Numbered from the stretch's first letter, positions 10,024-18,413 are shown. The stretch is DNA of 64,000 nt from Proteus vulgaris (GCF_016239305.1 NZ_JAEHOQ010000008.1:62001-126000); one strand, 5' to 3'. Notes: a model not told the origin generated them from the letters alone. Translations and numbers: made by a program.

Positions 10024-10345
10024 TCTCCGCATCCTTCATACACAAGAAAATAATCATTGCTGCTTTTAATGGGTTGGCAATACAGCACTCTATATTCCCG
10101 TCATTAGTTGCAAATTGGAATTTTCTATCTTGATATATAAGGCTAATGCCATATTCGTTAATAATCGGCATTGCATCTGCTGGGTTGTTGCATGGGTCAA
10201 ATGATAAAATATCATTACCATCCTCTGTAAAATAAGTCAGTGGTTTATAGCTGTCCTTGTTTGACAGTTCTGGGAATTCCATTCCTATAGAATCAGCAAC
10301 CTTTTTATTAGTTTCGAAGTCAGATAGTTCGGTGTATTTATTCAT
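10010..10345 (-). CDS. NinX-like (DUF2591) phage protein
   Basis: The 111-residue protein begins MNKYTELSDFETNKKVADSIGM and contains FDPCNNPADAMPIINEYGISL, the layout of the DUF2591/NinX family of lambdoid phages, whose role is unknown. It overlaps the methylase frame and is separated by a 4-bp-type overlap from the next small gene. Confidence 0.75.
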   Translation of the reverse strand: MNKYTELSDFETNKKVADSIGMEFPELSNKDSYKPLTYFTEDGNDILSFDPCNNPADAMPIINEYGISLIYQDRKFQFATNDGNIECCIANPLKAAMIIFLCMKDAENEKV

Positions 10346-10523
10346 TGGTTAGCTCCCAATATTCGCAAATTCCTTTCCTGATAATTCCACCTGCTTCTAA
10401 ATGACCAATTACACAACTAACCTGACTTTTAGAGTATTCAGGACTACATAAGTAATATAATTCAGCATTTGTCAATTTGCTGTATTTTAGAAGATTAATT
10501 ATTTCCTCTTTTAATTTATTCAT
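10338..10523 (-). CDS. Small winged-helix-like protein
   Basis: The 61-residue protein (MNKLKEEIINLLKYSKLTN...) has a helix pattern and a final strand pair (IIRKGICEYWELTNE) typical of tiny winged-helix folds. DNA binding is an inference. It overlaps both neighbours by 8 bp. Confidence 0.6.
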   Translation of the reverse strand: MNKLKEEIINLLKYSKLTNAELYYLCSPEYSKSQVSCVIGHLEAGGIIRKGICEYWELTNE

Positions 10524-10671
10524 CTCTCATCACCTCGCCACAAATAACTTCAACATTCCTCACTGACATTAAATATTCAGCACGTTTATTGCATTCCGAT
10601 TGCGTGTATAAATCCTCAGATATTGGCACTGCATGATTGTTCATAATTAACAGCAGGACGAATAATTTCAT
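10516..10671 (-). CDS. Small secreted or membrane-anchored phage protein
   Basis: The 51-residue protein from ATG 10671 has an N-terminal hydrophobic stretch (KLFVLLLIMNNHAV), then SEDLYTQSECNKRAEYL and VEVICGEV with two cysteines. This layout resembles small DUF1482-type phage proteins, but the match is from memory. The start lies within the 3' end of the cytosine methylase gene. Confidence 0.5.
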   Translation of the reverse strand: MKLFVLLLIMNNHAVPISEDLYTQSECNKRAEYLMSVRNVEVICGEVMRDE

Positions 10672-11752
10672 GTTTATTTTCTCTATATGCACATTTAAAT
10701 ATGTGAGCAATAACATCAACAGTCCAAGCATTGCCATAACATTTATATGATTGTGAATTTGAAACTATGTTTTCACACCAACCATCGGGGAATGTTTGTA
10801 GTCTTGCACACTCAGTAGGAGTTAATTTGCGATATTGCAGAGTGTTATTATGTTCCCATGAATTAGATGTGAGTATTGGCGACTTTTCAGTGTGAACACC
10901 TCCGTTATTTTTACCTCGAGGACGCTGATAGATTGCGACTTTCGGCTCTCTATGTCCGCCTTGGCACGTTGAGAGCGTTGGAGCTTTCCCAACATCAGAA
11001 TAAACGCGCAGTATAGACTCGTTACCTTTAATATCAGATGCATTGGCAACATGAATTAATCCGTCTTTAGATTGCTTAACATTCTCTCTTAGTTCGCATG
11101 GTCTAAATACTATTTGCCTGCGACGTTTATTTAGATATTGATTTAAATTCGTCCCTTTCGAGTAATTAGCATCAATACAATATGATTTTTCTCTATCAGC
11201 AATACTGTCATCATCAATAATATCTTTCAGAAAAATACATTTATCTTCTGGCTGGATAACTTCAAAATTAGTCCAATAATAACGCTGTCTATTTTGTGCT
11301 GATAATAATGAACTATTAATAAGAGTTTTATTTACATAACCTAATGCACGCTCCGTATGCAGTGTTATATATTCCTCAAACTCTTTTTTCATCTTTACAT
11401 TTTCAAGCATGAATTTAGCGTCTGGATTATTTTCTAATACGTGGTTCATTATTTCTAATGTCGTCCAGAATAATTTACCGCGCTCGTCTTTATCTCCTAA
11501 CTGTCTCCCCGACACAGACCACGACTGACATGGAAAGCCGGCAGTAACTAACCCCACATTTGACCAATCAATATCCCACTCGCGCCAATTATTAACATCA
11601 CCTAATTGGATATTGTCTGGATAATGAAACTCAGATACTTTATTAGCAAATTTATCTATTTCAGCAATGTAATATTTATCAAATTTAATTCCAGCGCGAG
11701 ACAACGCTAATCGCCCAGCGGATATTCCGTTGAACAAACTTAAATATATCAT
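10616..11752 (-). CDS. C5-cytosine DNA methyltransferase (Dcm type)
   Basis: It is predicted to make 5-methylcytosine from SAM. The 378-residue product has motif I (LSLFNGISAGRLAL), catalytic motif IV GFPCQSWS with Cys75, motif VI ENV at residues 117-119, motif VIII QNRQRYYW at 153-160 and the C-terminal motifs IX-X (PTECARLQTFPDGW, YGNAWTVDV). There is no nearby endonuclease, so it is an orphan enzyme. Its recognition sequence cannot be read from the protein by eye. Confidence 0.94.
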   Translation of the reverse strand: MIYLSLFNGISAGRLALSRAGIKFDKYYIAEIDKFANKVSEFHYPDNIQLGDVNNWREWDIDWSNVGLVTAGFPCQSWSVSGRQLGDKDERGKLFWTTLEIMNHVLENNPDAKFMLENVKMKKEFEEYITLHTERALGYVNKTLINSSLLSAQNRQRYYWTNFEVIQPEDKCIFLKDIIDDDSIADREKSYCIDANYSKGTNLNQYLNKRRRQIVFRPCELRENVKQSKDGLIHVANASDIKGNESILRVYSDVGKAPTLSTCQGGHREPKVAIYQRPRGKNNGGVHTEKSPILTSNSWEHNNTLQYRKLTPTECARLQTFPDGWCENIVSNSQSYKCYGNAWTVDVIAHIFKCAYRENKHEIIRPAVNYEQSCSANI

Positions 11753-11824
11753 TTTGATTTCCTATATACGTGTAGAGCCCTGTATTAGCATGAGTAATAC
11801 ATATCCGATTATTTGAATGGTTAT

Positions 11825-12079
11825 TTATTTAGAATATTTAATTAGAATTTCTTTAATCCAATTTTCAGCTTCATCATTGCATGACAAAACATTCTCCATC
11901 ATTAATTCAATATCGATGGATTCATTTGCAACGTGAGATAATTGGGCCATGATATAAGCGAACTGCTTCTCATCACACTCTATAAAGTTAGCTCTGTATG
12001 CACTAATTAAATGATTGCGAGCATATAGAACGCCTAGTTTCATTTGTTCTCTATCAAACTGCAGTCTTGATTTATCCAT
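11825..12079 (-). CDS. Small phage protein, unknown
   Basis: The 84-residue protein from ATG 12079 (MDKSRLQFDREQMKLG) is acidic and helical. Its start overlaps the stop of the next gene upstream as ATGA, which supports this start over the longer frame. I recognise no domain. Confidence 0.65.
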   Translation of the reverse strand: MDKSRLQFDREQMKLGVLYARNHLISAYRANFIECDEKQFAYIMAQLSHVANESIDIELMMENVLSCNDEAENWIKEILIKYSK

Positions 12080-12615
12080 CACTCCACCTTTATTTGCTTT
12101 AATGCCTCGCGAACAGCGTTTAATCGTGATTCCATTCTTAGATATTGAGGGTTGGGTATGGTGGGCCAATCGTTATACCAAGCATCATCACCAAACAAGC
12201 TAAGTAACTTACCACCTAAAAAACTATTACAGCACTCATCTTTAACATTGTCTGATGCTTCGATTAAATCCCAATATTCCCTTGCTTCGTGTTTATCTAT
12301 TTCATCATCGTTGCGTAGTTTGATAACTTGTTTTTTAGCGTATTCGGCATTTGCATCGTTATCAGTGTCTATCTCAGAGATTAAATTAGAATCCAGCTTT
12401 CCTATCCAGTAGTGATTATTAATCCTATGAATAAACTCAATTAGTGGGCTACCCATCGAACCCCAAAAGCAAGACCATGAACAACCGCTTTCGCTAATTG
12501 TGACACGGCCGTTTTGATTATCGCCGTAGTCCTCAAGGTAGACATGAATAGGGTCGTGTCGCTCGACATCAGTTATTACTAATTTAGTCACTTGAGATTG
12601 TTCAATTTTCATCAC
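12079..12615 (-). CDS. Conserved phage protein of unknown function
   Basis: The 178-residue protein begins MMKIEQSQVTKLVITDVERHDPIHVYLEDYG and has a Trp-rich stretch (SWSCFWGSMG) followed by a helical, acidic C-terminal half. Proteins of this layout occur in early left operons of enterobacterial phages, but I know no function. It overlaps both neighbours by 4 bp. Confidence 0.72.
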   Translation of the reverse strand: MMKIEQSQVTKLVITDVERHDPIHVYLEDYGDNQNGRVTISESGCSWSCFWGSMGSPLIEFIHRINNHYWIGKLDSNLISEIDTDNDANAEYAKKQVIKLRNDDEIDKHEAREYWDLIEASDNVKDECCNSFLGGKLLSLFGDDAWYNDWPTIPNPQYLRMESRLNAVREALKQIKVE

Positions 12616-12896
12616 TTCACCTTATTTGCTGAAAACACTGGGTCAAACTCACGCTCAACTTCAAACGTGCCAAGATATTGGTCGTCAATCCACAACATGA
12701 ATAACAACGGCCATTTATCTTCCCATCCGTCACAATCATCATGGTAATATTCCGCACATTCTTCAATGCAAAATTCAAAGTCGTCGTCATCAGCACTGAA
12801 GTTATGATCATCTAGTAATTCATATCGGAGGTTATTAGTAATTTCTGACGGGTCTTTACCTCTACCACCTGCTATATAAAATTGAACTATTGCCAT
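12612..12896 (-). CDS. Acidic phage protein, unknown
   Basis: The 94-residue, strongly acidic protein (runs such as SADDDDFEFCIEE and YYHDDCDGWED) has no recognised domain. Small acidic early proteins sometimes mimic DNA to block nucleases, but nothing here shows that role. It overlaps the next gene by an ATGA. Confidence 0.6.
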   Translation of the reverse strand: MAIVQFYIAGGRGKDPSEITNNLRYELLDDHNFSADDDDFEFCIEECAEYYHDDCDGWEDKWPLLFMLWIDDQYLGTFEVEREFDPVFSANKVK

Positions 12897-12930
12897 TATT
12901 CATTCCTCTATTGCATCCCTGCGAGTTAAA

Positions 12931-13269
12931 TTAAGCTGTCCGTAGCTTTTCGATTTCAGGGTAACGCGAACGAATTAATTTAAATGCCTCATCTAAACTA
13001 ATTTCGCCCTCCATTCGCTTATCGAACCAAGCTTGAATATCTTCTGAATTCCCGTCACTATCATCTAGGTCATCAAAGATGTTTACATCAGTTCCCCACT
13101 CTAACGCGCCAAGTAGCCAGTCCTTAGCTTCAATTTTTTTTCCTTTCTCGATTAAAAAGGATGCAATTTGAATAGTTAAGGAGAGCCTTACCATGATGCA
13201 TACATCAATATTTGCCATTGCGGCTCTACCTTGAATCGCGTTAATTTCTTCTTTGAGTTTATCTGTCAT
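12931..13269 (-). CDS. Helical phage protein, unknown
   Basis: The 112-residue protein (MTDKLKEEINAIQGRAAMANIDVC) is predicted to be mostly alpha-helical with an acidic centre. No family is recognised. Confidence 0.6.
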   Translation of the reverse strand: MTDKLKEEINAIQGRAAMANIDVCIMVRLSLTIQIASFLIEKGKKIEAKDWLLGALEWGTDVNIFDDLDDSDGNSEDIQAWFDKRMEGEISLDEAFKLIRSRYPEIEKLRTA

Positions 13270-13309
13270 ATCTATCTCCTGTTTGCATCCTTGTAAGTAT
13301 ATTCTTTGG

Positions 13310-13549
13310 TTATTTAATGTTTTTCTTAATTAGGTAAGAAAGAAAGCGCAATGCGCGCTGATAGAATTCAGGTCTATCATCCCAAATGTTGTAGCCAGCA
13401 TATCCAGTATCGGATTCATAAGGCTCAGATGGGTACTTCTTGAATATTCGCGCTTTGGCTTCAGCTTTGATTGCAGCTTCCTTGCTGAAATATCGCCTAT
13501 TCCTAGTTGGCGAGTAATAGACTTTTACCACCTCAGTAGTTACAGGCAT
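13310..13549 (-). CDS. Small phage protein, unknown
   Basis: The 79-residue protein from ATG 13549 (AAGGA 7 bases upstream) begins MPVTTEVVKVYYSPTRNRRYFSK and is rich in Tyr, Arg and Lys. The segment YYSPTRNRRYFSKEAAIKAEA suggests a compact strand-helix fold. No family is recognised. Confidence 0.6.
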   Translation of the reverse strand: MPVTTEVVKVYYSPTRNRRYFSKEAAIKAEAKARIFKKYPSEPYESDTGYAGYNIWDDRPEFYQRALRFLSYLIKKNIK

Positions 13550-13579
13550 GGTCATATCCTTTGGTTAAACGGGTAGGGG

Positions 13580-14038
13580 TTAGAAGGGTATTTCTTGGCT
13601 ATCCCAATCTTGAGGTGGCTCATTTTGCTGAGCTGGTTGCCTTTGCTGTGACTGCTGAGGTTGTCGCGCTGGTTGTTGGCTTCCTGCCTGATTACCACCT
13701 AGCATCTGCATTGGTCCACCGACATTTACCACCACTTCCGTTGTGTATCGGTCTTGACCGCTTTGGTCTTGCCATTTTCTGGTTTGCAGAGAACCTTCGA
13801 TATATACTTGACTTCCTTTTCTCAGATATTCACCTGCAATCTCAGCTAATTTCCCGAAAATTACCACGCGATGCCACTCGGTTTTTTCTTTCATCTCACC
13901 GGTTTGTTTATTACGCCACGATTCTGATGTGGCTAGTGTGAGGTTTGCTACTGCGCCACCTGATGGCATATAACGGATTTCTGGATCCTGCCCCAAGTGA
14001 CCAATGAGAATACATTTATTCACGCCTTTACTTGCCAT
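13580..14038 (-). CDS. ssb: Single-stranded DNA-binding protein
   Basis: It coats ssDNA during phage replication and recombination. The 152-residue product has a full OB fold ([23 protein letters not shown]...[23 protein letters not shown]), a Gln/Pro-rich linker and the acidic C-terminal tip ending DSQEIPF. That tip keeps the terminal Ile-Pro-Phe used by SSB partners but is less acidic than the E. coli tip. It follows the ERF gene directly, giving an annealing-protein/SSB pair. Confidence 0.96.
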   Translation of the reverse strand: MASKGVNKCILIGHLGQDPEIRYMPSGGAVANLTLATSESWRNKQTGEMKEKTEWHRVVIFGKLAEIAGEYLRKGSQVYIEGSLQTRKWQDQSGQDRYTTEVVVNVGGPMQMLGGNQAGSQQPARQPQQSQQRQPAQQNEPPQDWDSQEIPF

Positions 14039-14652
14039 TATGCAGTTTCCTTAAGTTCTTTAATCCGAATTCCTGTTACACGTTCACATTCCTTTTGTGA
14101 TTCAGTACCAGCCAATGCATTCCATGCTTTTTTGTACTCATCCATGATTTGTGATTGATTCGTAGCTGTGCCAAGAAAGTTAGTGTAATCAGCTAACACC
14201 TGTTCTGCCGTCCGTGGCGCTACGTTATGAATTTCCGCATCTGCATCAATTGCTGTTTCTTCTGTTGGAATACAGAACGCTTGAAATGCCGCGTATTTAT
14301 ATGCAATCGACATGGCTTTATTTGTGGCTTTATCTCCGCTATCCATAGCCTCACCATAAGTCACTACCGTGTGCTTACTGCCATCTTCCGTGGCAACAAA
14401 ATCAAATTCAGCCTTAACCACAACGTAGAATATCTGACCACCTCTTTGTGTTTGTCTTTCCGTGACTGAGCGTTCAATGATCCGTGGAAGAATAAGCAAT
14501 CCATGCTTAACTAAAGCTGGTGCAAGAGCGTTATATACAGCGTCAATCCCTCTGAACATAAACCCTTGCTGTTGATTTTTACTTCCTTTCTTTATTCCTG
14601 TTTCAGCCATTTCCTTGGCTACATTGCTAATCGCTTTATATACAGCAGTCAT
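14038..14652 (-). CDS. erf: ERF-family single-strand annealing protein
   Basis: It anneals complementary ssDNA and circularises or recombines phage DNA (P22 Erf family). The 204-residue product carries the ERF core [23 protein letters not shown] near residues 30-52 and the later [22 protein letters not shown] segment. ATG 14652 with GGAG 7-8 bases upstream is preferred; the longer frame runs into the upstream gene. It touches ssb at a shared base. Confidence 0.92.
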   Translation of the reverse strand: MTAVYKAISNVAKEMAETGIKKGSKNQQQGFMFRGIDAVYNALAPALVKHGLLILPRIIERSVTERQTQRGGQIFYVVVKAEFDFVATEDGSKHTVVTYGEAMDSGDKATNKAMSIAYKYAAFQAFCIPTEETAIDADAEIHNVAPRTAEQVLADYTNFLGTATNQSQIMDEYKKAWNALAGTESQKECERVTGIRIKELKETA

Positions 14653-14653
14653 G

Positions 14654-14974
14654 TTAATCTCCAAGATACTGACCTTGACGTCGTTCGCTTCCGTAGTAAT
14701 CGACTTCAATATTGCCACTAGATACAGAATTCCTTTCTGCATCACGTAACGCTTGAATGCGAGGAGGCAGTGGAGGGTGATTTTTCGATGCATCCAAGTT
14801 CATGTGTAGCAACTCCATTGCTAGTCGCTTTTCTCTCTCCTTGACACTCGTATTTGGCAAATGCCCCTCAATCATTGCAATAGCTTGAGCCAGAGCTTCC
14901 TCTCTGTTTTTTGCTAGTGATGATGATGTTAGGCGAGGGTATTTGTCGGTAGGGTAGGAATTAGAAACATTCAT
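14654..14974 (-). CDS. Phage protein, unknown
   Basis: The 106-residue protein (MNVSNSYPTDKYPRLTSSSLAKNREEALAQ...) has a helical centre and a polar C-terminus. Its ATG overlaps the stop of the small gene upstream, with AGGAG 8 bases before it. No family is recognised. Confidence 0.6.
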   Translation of the reverse strand: MNVSNSYPTDKYPRLTSSSLAKNREEALAQAIAMIEGHLPNTSVKEREKRLAMELLHMNLDASKNHPPLPPRIQALRDAERNSVSSGNIEVDYYGSERRQGQYLGD

Positions 14975-15123
14975 TGAAAATCTCCTGTAAAATCCTTTAA
15001 CGGTATCGACACTCCTTGTCGTCCTAACACTTCCGTTTGATACATAAACTCATCGTGTTCGCGTTCCTGCGATTCTTTACGCATCCTGCGTAATTCTTCT
15101 AGCCATTGTTGATGCTGAGTCAC
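14971..15123 (-). CDS. 50-aa phage protein (GTG start)
   Basis: A 50-codon frame starts at GTG 15123 with a near-perfect AAGGAGGG ribosome site 5 bases upstream. The GTG overlaps the stop of the preceding gene (GTGA), and its own TGA overlaps the next ATG. The product is a charged helix (QHQQWLEELRRMRKESQERE...). The double overlap makes it a convincing gene despite its size. Confidence 0.7.
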   Translation of the reverse strand: MTQHQQWLEELRRMRKESQEREHDEFMYQTEVLGRQGVSIPLKDFTGDFQ

Positions 15124-15383
15124 GCAACCCTCCTTAGCTTAGAAACGCGCAATATCCTGTTAATAAAGACATCCTTACCAATCGCATTGATAATCCGCTC
15201 AAGCGATTCATCGTCACAATCGAGCACATATTCCATTGCCTCGATTGAGTCTATTTCCGTTAATTTAGCCAACTCAGCGAAACTTCCTGTTTCAATGCTG
15301 AGCTTGCTACTTTCGTCAAATTCCATGACTGTTTTATCGTGAATTACCCGAGTTCCGTTCGAGTAGCTGTATGAAATTCGCAT
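15120..15383 (-). CDS. Acidic phage protein, unknown
   Basis: The 87-residue protein from ATG 15383 (GAGGTG upstream) begins MRISYSYSNGTRVIHDKTV and has an acidic helical centre. No family is recognised. It overlaps the next small gene by 4 bp. Confidence 0.6.
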   Translation of the reverse strand: MRISYSYSNGTRVIHDKTVMEFDESSKLSIETGSFAELAKLTEIDSIEAMEYVLDCDDESLERIINAIGKDVFINRILRVSKLRRVA

Positions 15384-15390
15384 AATCACC

Positions 15391-15546
15391 TCAACTTACA
15401 AATGTCGGTATTACGCCAACGGCTGTCACAATGACCACGGATAAACTAAATAACCACGATGGCGTGTGTTTATTTTTACGTGCTTGAGGCGTAGTGATAC
15501 GCACCGCCATGCAATCACGCATAGCGCTGTAATAGTTAGTTTTCAT
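15391..15546 (-). CDS. 51-aa protein with one membrane segment
   Basis: This 51-codon frame starts at ATG 15546 with GAGGTAAC upstream. The polar N-terminal half (MKTNYYSAMRDCMAVRITTP) is followed by a hydrophobic stretch WLFSLSVVIVTAVGVIPTFV, which should span the membrane. No function is known. Confidence 0.6.
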   Translation of the reverse strand: MKTNYYSAMRDCMAVRITTPQARKNKHTPSWLFSLSVVIVTAVGVIPTFVS

Positions 15547-15601
15547 TGTTACCTCGCTAGGTGAGCGATAGGGTGGTTATCTGGTGTTGGTGCAGTGGGT
15601 A

Positions 15602-16510
15602 TTAGTAGTTCATTGTCATGTGAGGGATTTGTTTACTTGCAACTAGCTTAATAAATTCAGTTGCTAATTTTTCATCAAATCCGTTACTTACTAATGCCTG
15701 TAATGTTTCTTGGTTATACTTGCGGCGATGTTCCTTATCAGCCTGACGTTTAGCTTCTTCCTGACGCTTACGTTCTTCTTCTGCTAATCGCGCTTGCTCT
15801 GCTTCCCGTGCTTTCTTTCGCTCGGCTTCGATAGCTAATTGTTTCTCGCGTTCTGCCTTTTCCTTGGCTTCTTTTGCCGCTTGCTCTGCACGTTGAATAG
15901 CTTCCTGCTTTTCACGCTCTGCACGTTCGGCGGCTTCTTTTGCTTCGCGCTCACGCCGTGCTGCCGCTTCAATTTCTTGCCTTGCCTTGCGTTCAGCTTC
16001 AAGTCTTGCCTGTTCCGCAGCTTGTCTTTTCATTTCTTCTTCACGAGCAATGCGCTGGCGTTCTTCTTCGGCTTTGCGCAAATCAAACAGCTCGTTCATT
16101 TGCAGAGCTTCTTCATGATCAACTTCGATTTGCTTCTTAAGCGCTTCGGCTTCTTCGCGAGCTTTTTCTTGTGCTTCCCACTCTGTTAGTGGCTTGCGAA
16201 TATCTGTGCTTAATGCATCTAGCTCGTCACGAAATAACTTACGACTAGCATCAACCTTTTTTGGTAACTCTTTTAACTTATCGACAACTGCTTTACCTTC
16301 CTTGTCGATATACGTTTTTGTTTGAGCAACTTTGTACGCCAGAGATGCAAAAGCCTTTCGGTTTTTAGCTACTGAGAAATCACTGTCGAGTTCTTTTCGT
16401 TCTTCTTCTGCAAGAGATTTAATGTGCTCTAGCATCTGATTTACTTTTTCTGGTGCCGTAAACAAATCCAGCGCCGTAGCTTGTTCAATTACGACTAATT
16501 CATTTGCCAT
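15602..16510 (-). CDS. Long coiled-coil phage protein
   Basis: The 302-residue protein from ATG 16510 (MANELVVIEQATALDLF) has a globular N-terminal part, then an uninterrupted Glu/Lys/Arg/Ala-rich helix from about residue 120 to 265 that resembles the TolA-like charged helices, and a short C-terminal domain. Similar proteins sit next to recombination genes in other enterobacterial phages. The role is unknown; a scaffold for recombination proteins is only a guess. Confidence 0.75.
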   Translation of the reverse strand: MANELVVIEQATALDLFTAPEKVNQMLEHIKSLAEEERKELDSDFSVAKNRKAFASLAYKVAQTKTYIDKEGKAVVDKLKELPKKVDASRKLFRDELDALSTDIRKPLTEWEAQEKAREEAEALKKQIEVDHEEALQMNELFDLRKAEEERQRIAREEEMKRQAAEQARLEAERKARQEIEAAARREREAKEAAERAEREKQEAIQRAEQAAKEAKEKAEREKQLAIEAERKKAREAEQARLAEEERKRQEEAKRQADKEHRRKYNQETLQALVSNGFDEKLATEFIKLVASKQIPHMTMNY

Positions 16511-16573
16511 TCCTATGTTCCTTATGTGCGTATTCCTCACTATTAATAGCGATATGAATGATTAAGTGGTGGG

Positions 16574-16738
16574 TTACTGCTGAGGTATTTCTTTGATATC
16601 TAATTCCGTGATATTGGCTTTTGCTCCAATTACAGCCCATAGATAAATATGCTCTGCGCAATCACCTTCATCTTCTGCTTCAATATCCTTTTCCCAAGGC
16701 TCGCCATTCCATTTACAAGTCACTTTGAACATTGGCAT
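16574..16738 (-). CDS. 54-aa acidic phage protein
   Basis: The 54-codon frame begins MPMFKVTCKWNGEPWEKDIE at ATG 16738, with GGAGG about 9 bases upstream. The product is acidic, possibly a small beta-rich fold. It fills the gap between the clamp-like gene and the coiled-coil gene in the same operon. Confidence 0.6.
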   Translation of the reverse strand: MPMFKVTCKWNGEPWEKDIEAEDEGDCAEHIYLWAVIGAKANITELDIKEIPQQ

Positions 16739-16760
16739 GTCATACTCCCTCCGTTATTAA

Positions 16761-17303
16761 CTAAATACGCATTGGCATAATCAATACCGATACCGGTTTG
16801 TACGGGTTGAATATGTCGCAAATAATAGCGTCTTGACCTGTTTTGAATTGAAGTTCGATAGCTGGCATTTTAGGGTTAACATACTTTGCTATCTTCTGTA
16901 ATTTGGCGAGAAATGAAACGTTAATACCTATTTTGAATGGTAAGTTTTCTTGCATTTTTCGTGTTTTTTCGATTAACTTGTCGATATGTGGGAAACGACC
17001 ATCGATAACACTACACATTGAAACACCGATTAATATGTTTTCATCTGAAAACAGCCTAACAATTCCGTCATCAGTATCGAAAATTGCATAATCGAATTGC
17101 TTAGTTGGTAATTTACCGACTGATAAAATAACTTCATTTTCAATTTCGTTATCGTGTTCGCCATATGCCAGCATGTGACCATCTGTGCCAGCCACTTTGC
17201 CGTTAGGTAGAAAACAGATACCGCAAATGTAGTAGCGAATATCTCTTATTGCCATACACTCCATGACAGCAAGTAGAGTGCCTTTATCTATCTTTAACTC
17301 CAT
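16761..17303 (-). CDS. Shortened DNA sliding-clamp (Pol III beta) homologue
   Basis: The sliding clamp tethers polymerases to DNA. This 180-residue protein is half the length of DnaN (about 366 aa). Residues 21-46 (DIRYYICGICFLPNGKVAG then TDGHMLA) match the start of clamp domain 2, VIDGRFPHIDKLI at 99-111 matches the end of domain 2, and INVSFLAKLQ with the C-terminal VLIMPMRI matches domain 3, including its last strand. Domain 1 and part of domain 3 are absent. It may form a ring with more subunits, or interact with the host clamp. The similarity is judged against E. coli DnaN from memory. Confidence 0.75.
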   Translation of the reverse strand: MELKIDKGTLLAVMECMAIRDIRYYICGICFLPNGKVAGTDGHMLAYGEHDNEIENEVILSVGKLPTKQFDYAIFDTDDGIVRLFSDENILIGVSMCSVIDGRFPHIDKLIEKTRKMQENLPFKIGINVSFLAKLQKIAKYVNPKMPAIELQFKTGQDAIICDIFNPYKPVSVLIMPMRI

Positions 17304-17328
17304 CTCTATCTCCTATCTATTAATCAAC

Positions 17329-17496
17329 TCACCAAGATGGCATTGATTTTCTAGCCTTTCTTATCTGGCGATTTGTTGGTTTAACTGCATAACTGAAACA
17401 CTCGCCATAATCGAAGTTTGAAAATACAATCGTCCATCTATCTTTGGTTCTAGCCATACAGCTTTCGTGATAAGCAATGTCCATATCAAATCTCAT
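17329..17496 (-). CDS. 55-aa basic phage protein
   Basis: The 55-codon frame starts at ATG 17496 with TAGGAGT 6 bases upstream and begins MRFDMDIAYHESCMARTKDR. The C-terminal third is strongly basic (RQIRKARKSMPSW), which suggests nucleic-acid binding. No family is recognised. Confidence 0.6.
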   Translation of the reverse strand: MRFDMDIAYHESCMARTKDRWTIVFSNFDYGECFSYAVKPTNRQIRKARKSMPSW

Positions 17497-17569
17497 GAAT
17501 TACTCCTATCAATCAACTCACCACAGCCCACAGAATGGACTGTAATTAGTTAACTGTGAATTTAGGTAA

Positions 17570-17593
17570 TAAAAAACCCCGCGATTGCGAGGT
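17570..17593 (-). terminator. Terminator in the PL operon (tL1-like)
   Basis: On the minus strand, CCTCGC-AATC-GCGGGG is followed by six T. It lies after the first two genes of the left operon, where lambda has tL1. It would be read through by N-modified polymerase. Confidence 0.75.
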
Positions 17594-17613
17594 CTTATGT
17601 TAGTTGGTGTAAA

Positions 17614-17925
17614 TCACCATTTTTTATTTGGGTTTCTTTGATGAGCATGATTTACAACTCTATTCATAATGTCATCTTTAGGTGCGTTATCTTTTGGCTC
17701 GCAGTCTCTTGGTAAAGACCCACTCATTAAGGCTCTATCGGTTGCTGTTAATGTTCCATTAGGTACTTCAATTGGTTTATATGGGTCAACAACAACGCTG
17801 GGATCTGTTTCTTTAGCTATAAGCGCCTCAGCTATTTTTAACTCAATTAACTTTCCTCTAGCCAAATATCTACGCATTTTAGAGTTAAGCTTTCCCGTTT
17901 GAGGAAGATACTTTATCTTCGCCAT
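17614..17925 (-). CDS. Basic phage protein, unknown
   Basis: The 103-residue protein (MAKIKYLPQTGKLNSKMRRYLARGKL) is basic at its N-terminus and Pro/Asp-rich afterwards. It is the second gene of the PL operon, right after N and before the terminator. No domain is recognised. Confidence 0.6.
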   Translation of the reverse strand: MAKIKYLPQTGKLNSKMRRYLARGKLIELKIAEALIAKETDPSVVVDPYKPIEVPNGTLTATDRALMSGSLPRDCEPKDNAPKDDIMNRVVNHAHQRNPNKKW

Positions 17926-17926
17926 G

Positions 17927-18235
17927 TTAAGCCCTCGCAGTCACTTCTCCAGATTCTAACAGCGTACCAGATTTTCTATATTTAGCTGAGTAAATACTAG
18001 AATTTGGCAAACAGGTGTTATCTGCTGAGTCATAAACTTTAGTGCTACGAATTGAAATTGCTTTCTCAACTCGGCTAATTGGTTTGCGTTTTAACGATAA
18101 AGTAGGGCGTTTTTCTTCTTCTACATGACCATGAATAGATACTTTTAATTGCTCATTCATAGCATATGCGTTTTGTAATTCTGCTCTACGTTCAGCTCTG
18201 CGACTTCTTGCACAGTTATACCCACGAACACCCAT
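17927..18235 (-). CDS. N: N-type transcription antiterminator (arginine-rich motif)
   Basis: N binds boxB RNA and converts RNA polymerase to a terminator-resistant form. The 102-residue product carries ARSRRAERRAEL at residues 9-20, which aligns by eye with the arginine-rich boxB-binding helices of lambda N (TRRRERRAEKQ) and P22 N. The remainder is polar and probably disordered, as in other N proteins. It is the first gene of the PL operon, and a boxA/boxB site lies between it and the promoter. Confidence 0.82.
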   Translation of the reverse strand: MGVRGYNCARSRRAERRAELQNAYAMNEQLKVSIHGHVEEEKRPTLSLKRKPISRVEKAISIRSTKVYDSADNTCLPNSSIYSAKYRKSGTLLESGEVTARA

Positions 18236-18339
18236 AATGACCTCCTACAATTAGCTTTGGTGATTGGTGGTAGCGCACTCATCTACCATTCACGCTTAGC
18301 GTGGCGATTACCAATCCCAAAACTTACTGTCTTTGGTTT

Positions 18340-18371
18340 GCGCATTTCTCAGCGCGTTCTGTTAAAGAGCG
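18340..18371 (-). promoter_or_regulatory. nutL: nutL site (boxA + boxB)
   Basis: The minus strand reads CGCTCTTTAACA (boxA, 18360-18371), then a spacer and the hairpin GCGC-TGAGAAAT-GCGC (boxB, 18340-18355). The same boxA 12-mer and a matching GCGC hairpin occur at 19957-19990 after cro. This is the expected layout for N utilisation sites. Confidence 0.85.
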
Positions 18372-18413
18372 AACATCCTGTTTATCTATGGCTCCTTGCC
18401 TTCGATGTGATTA

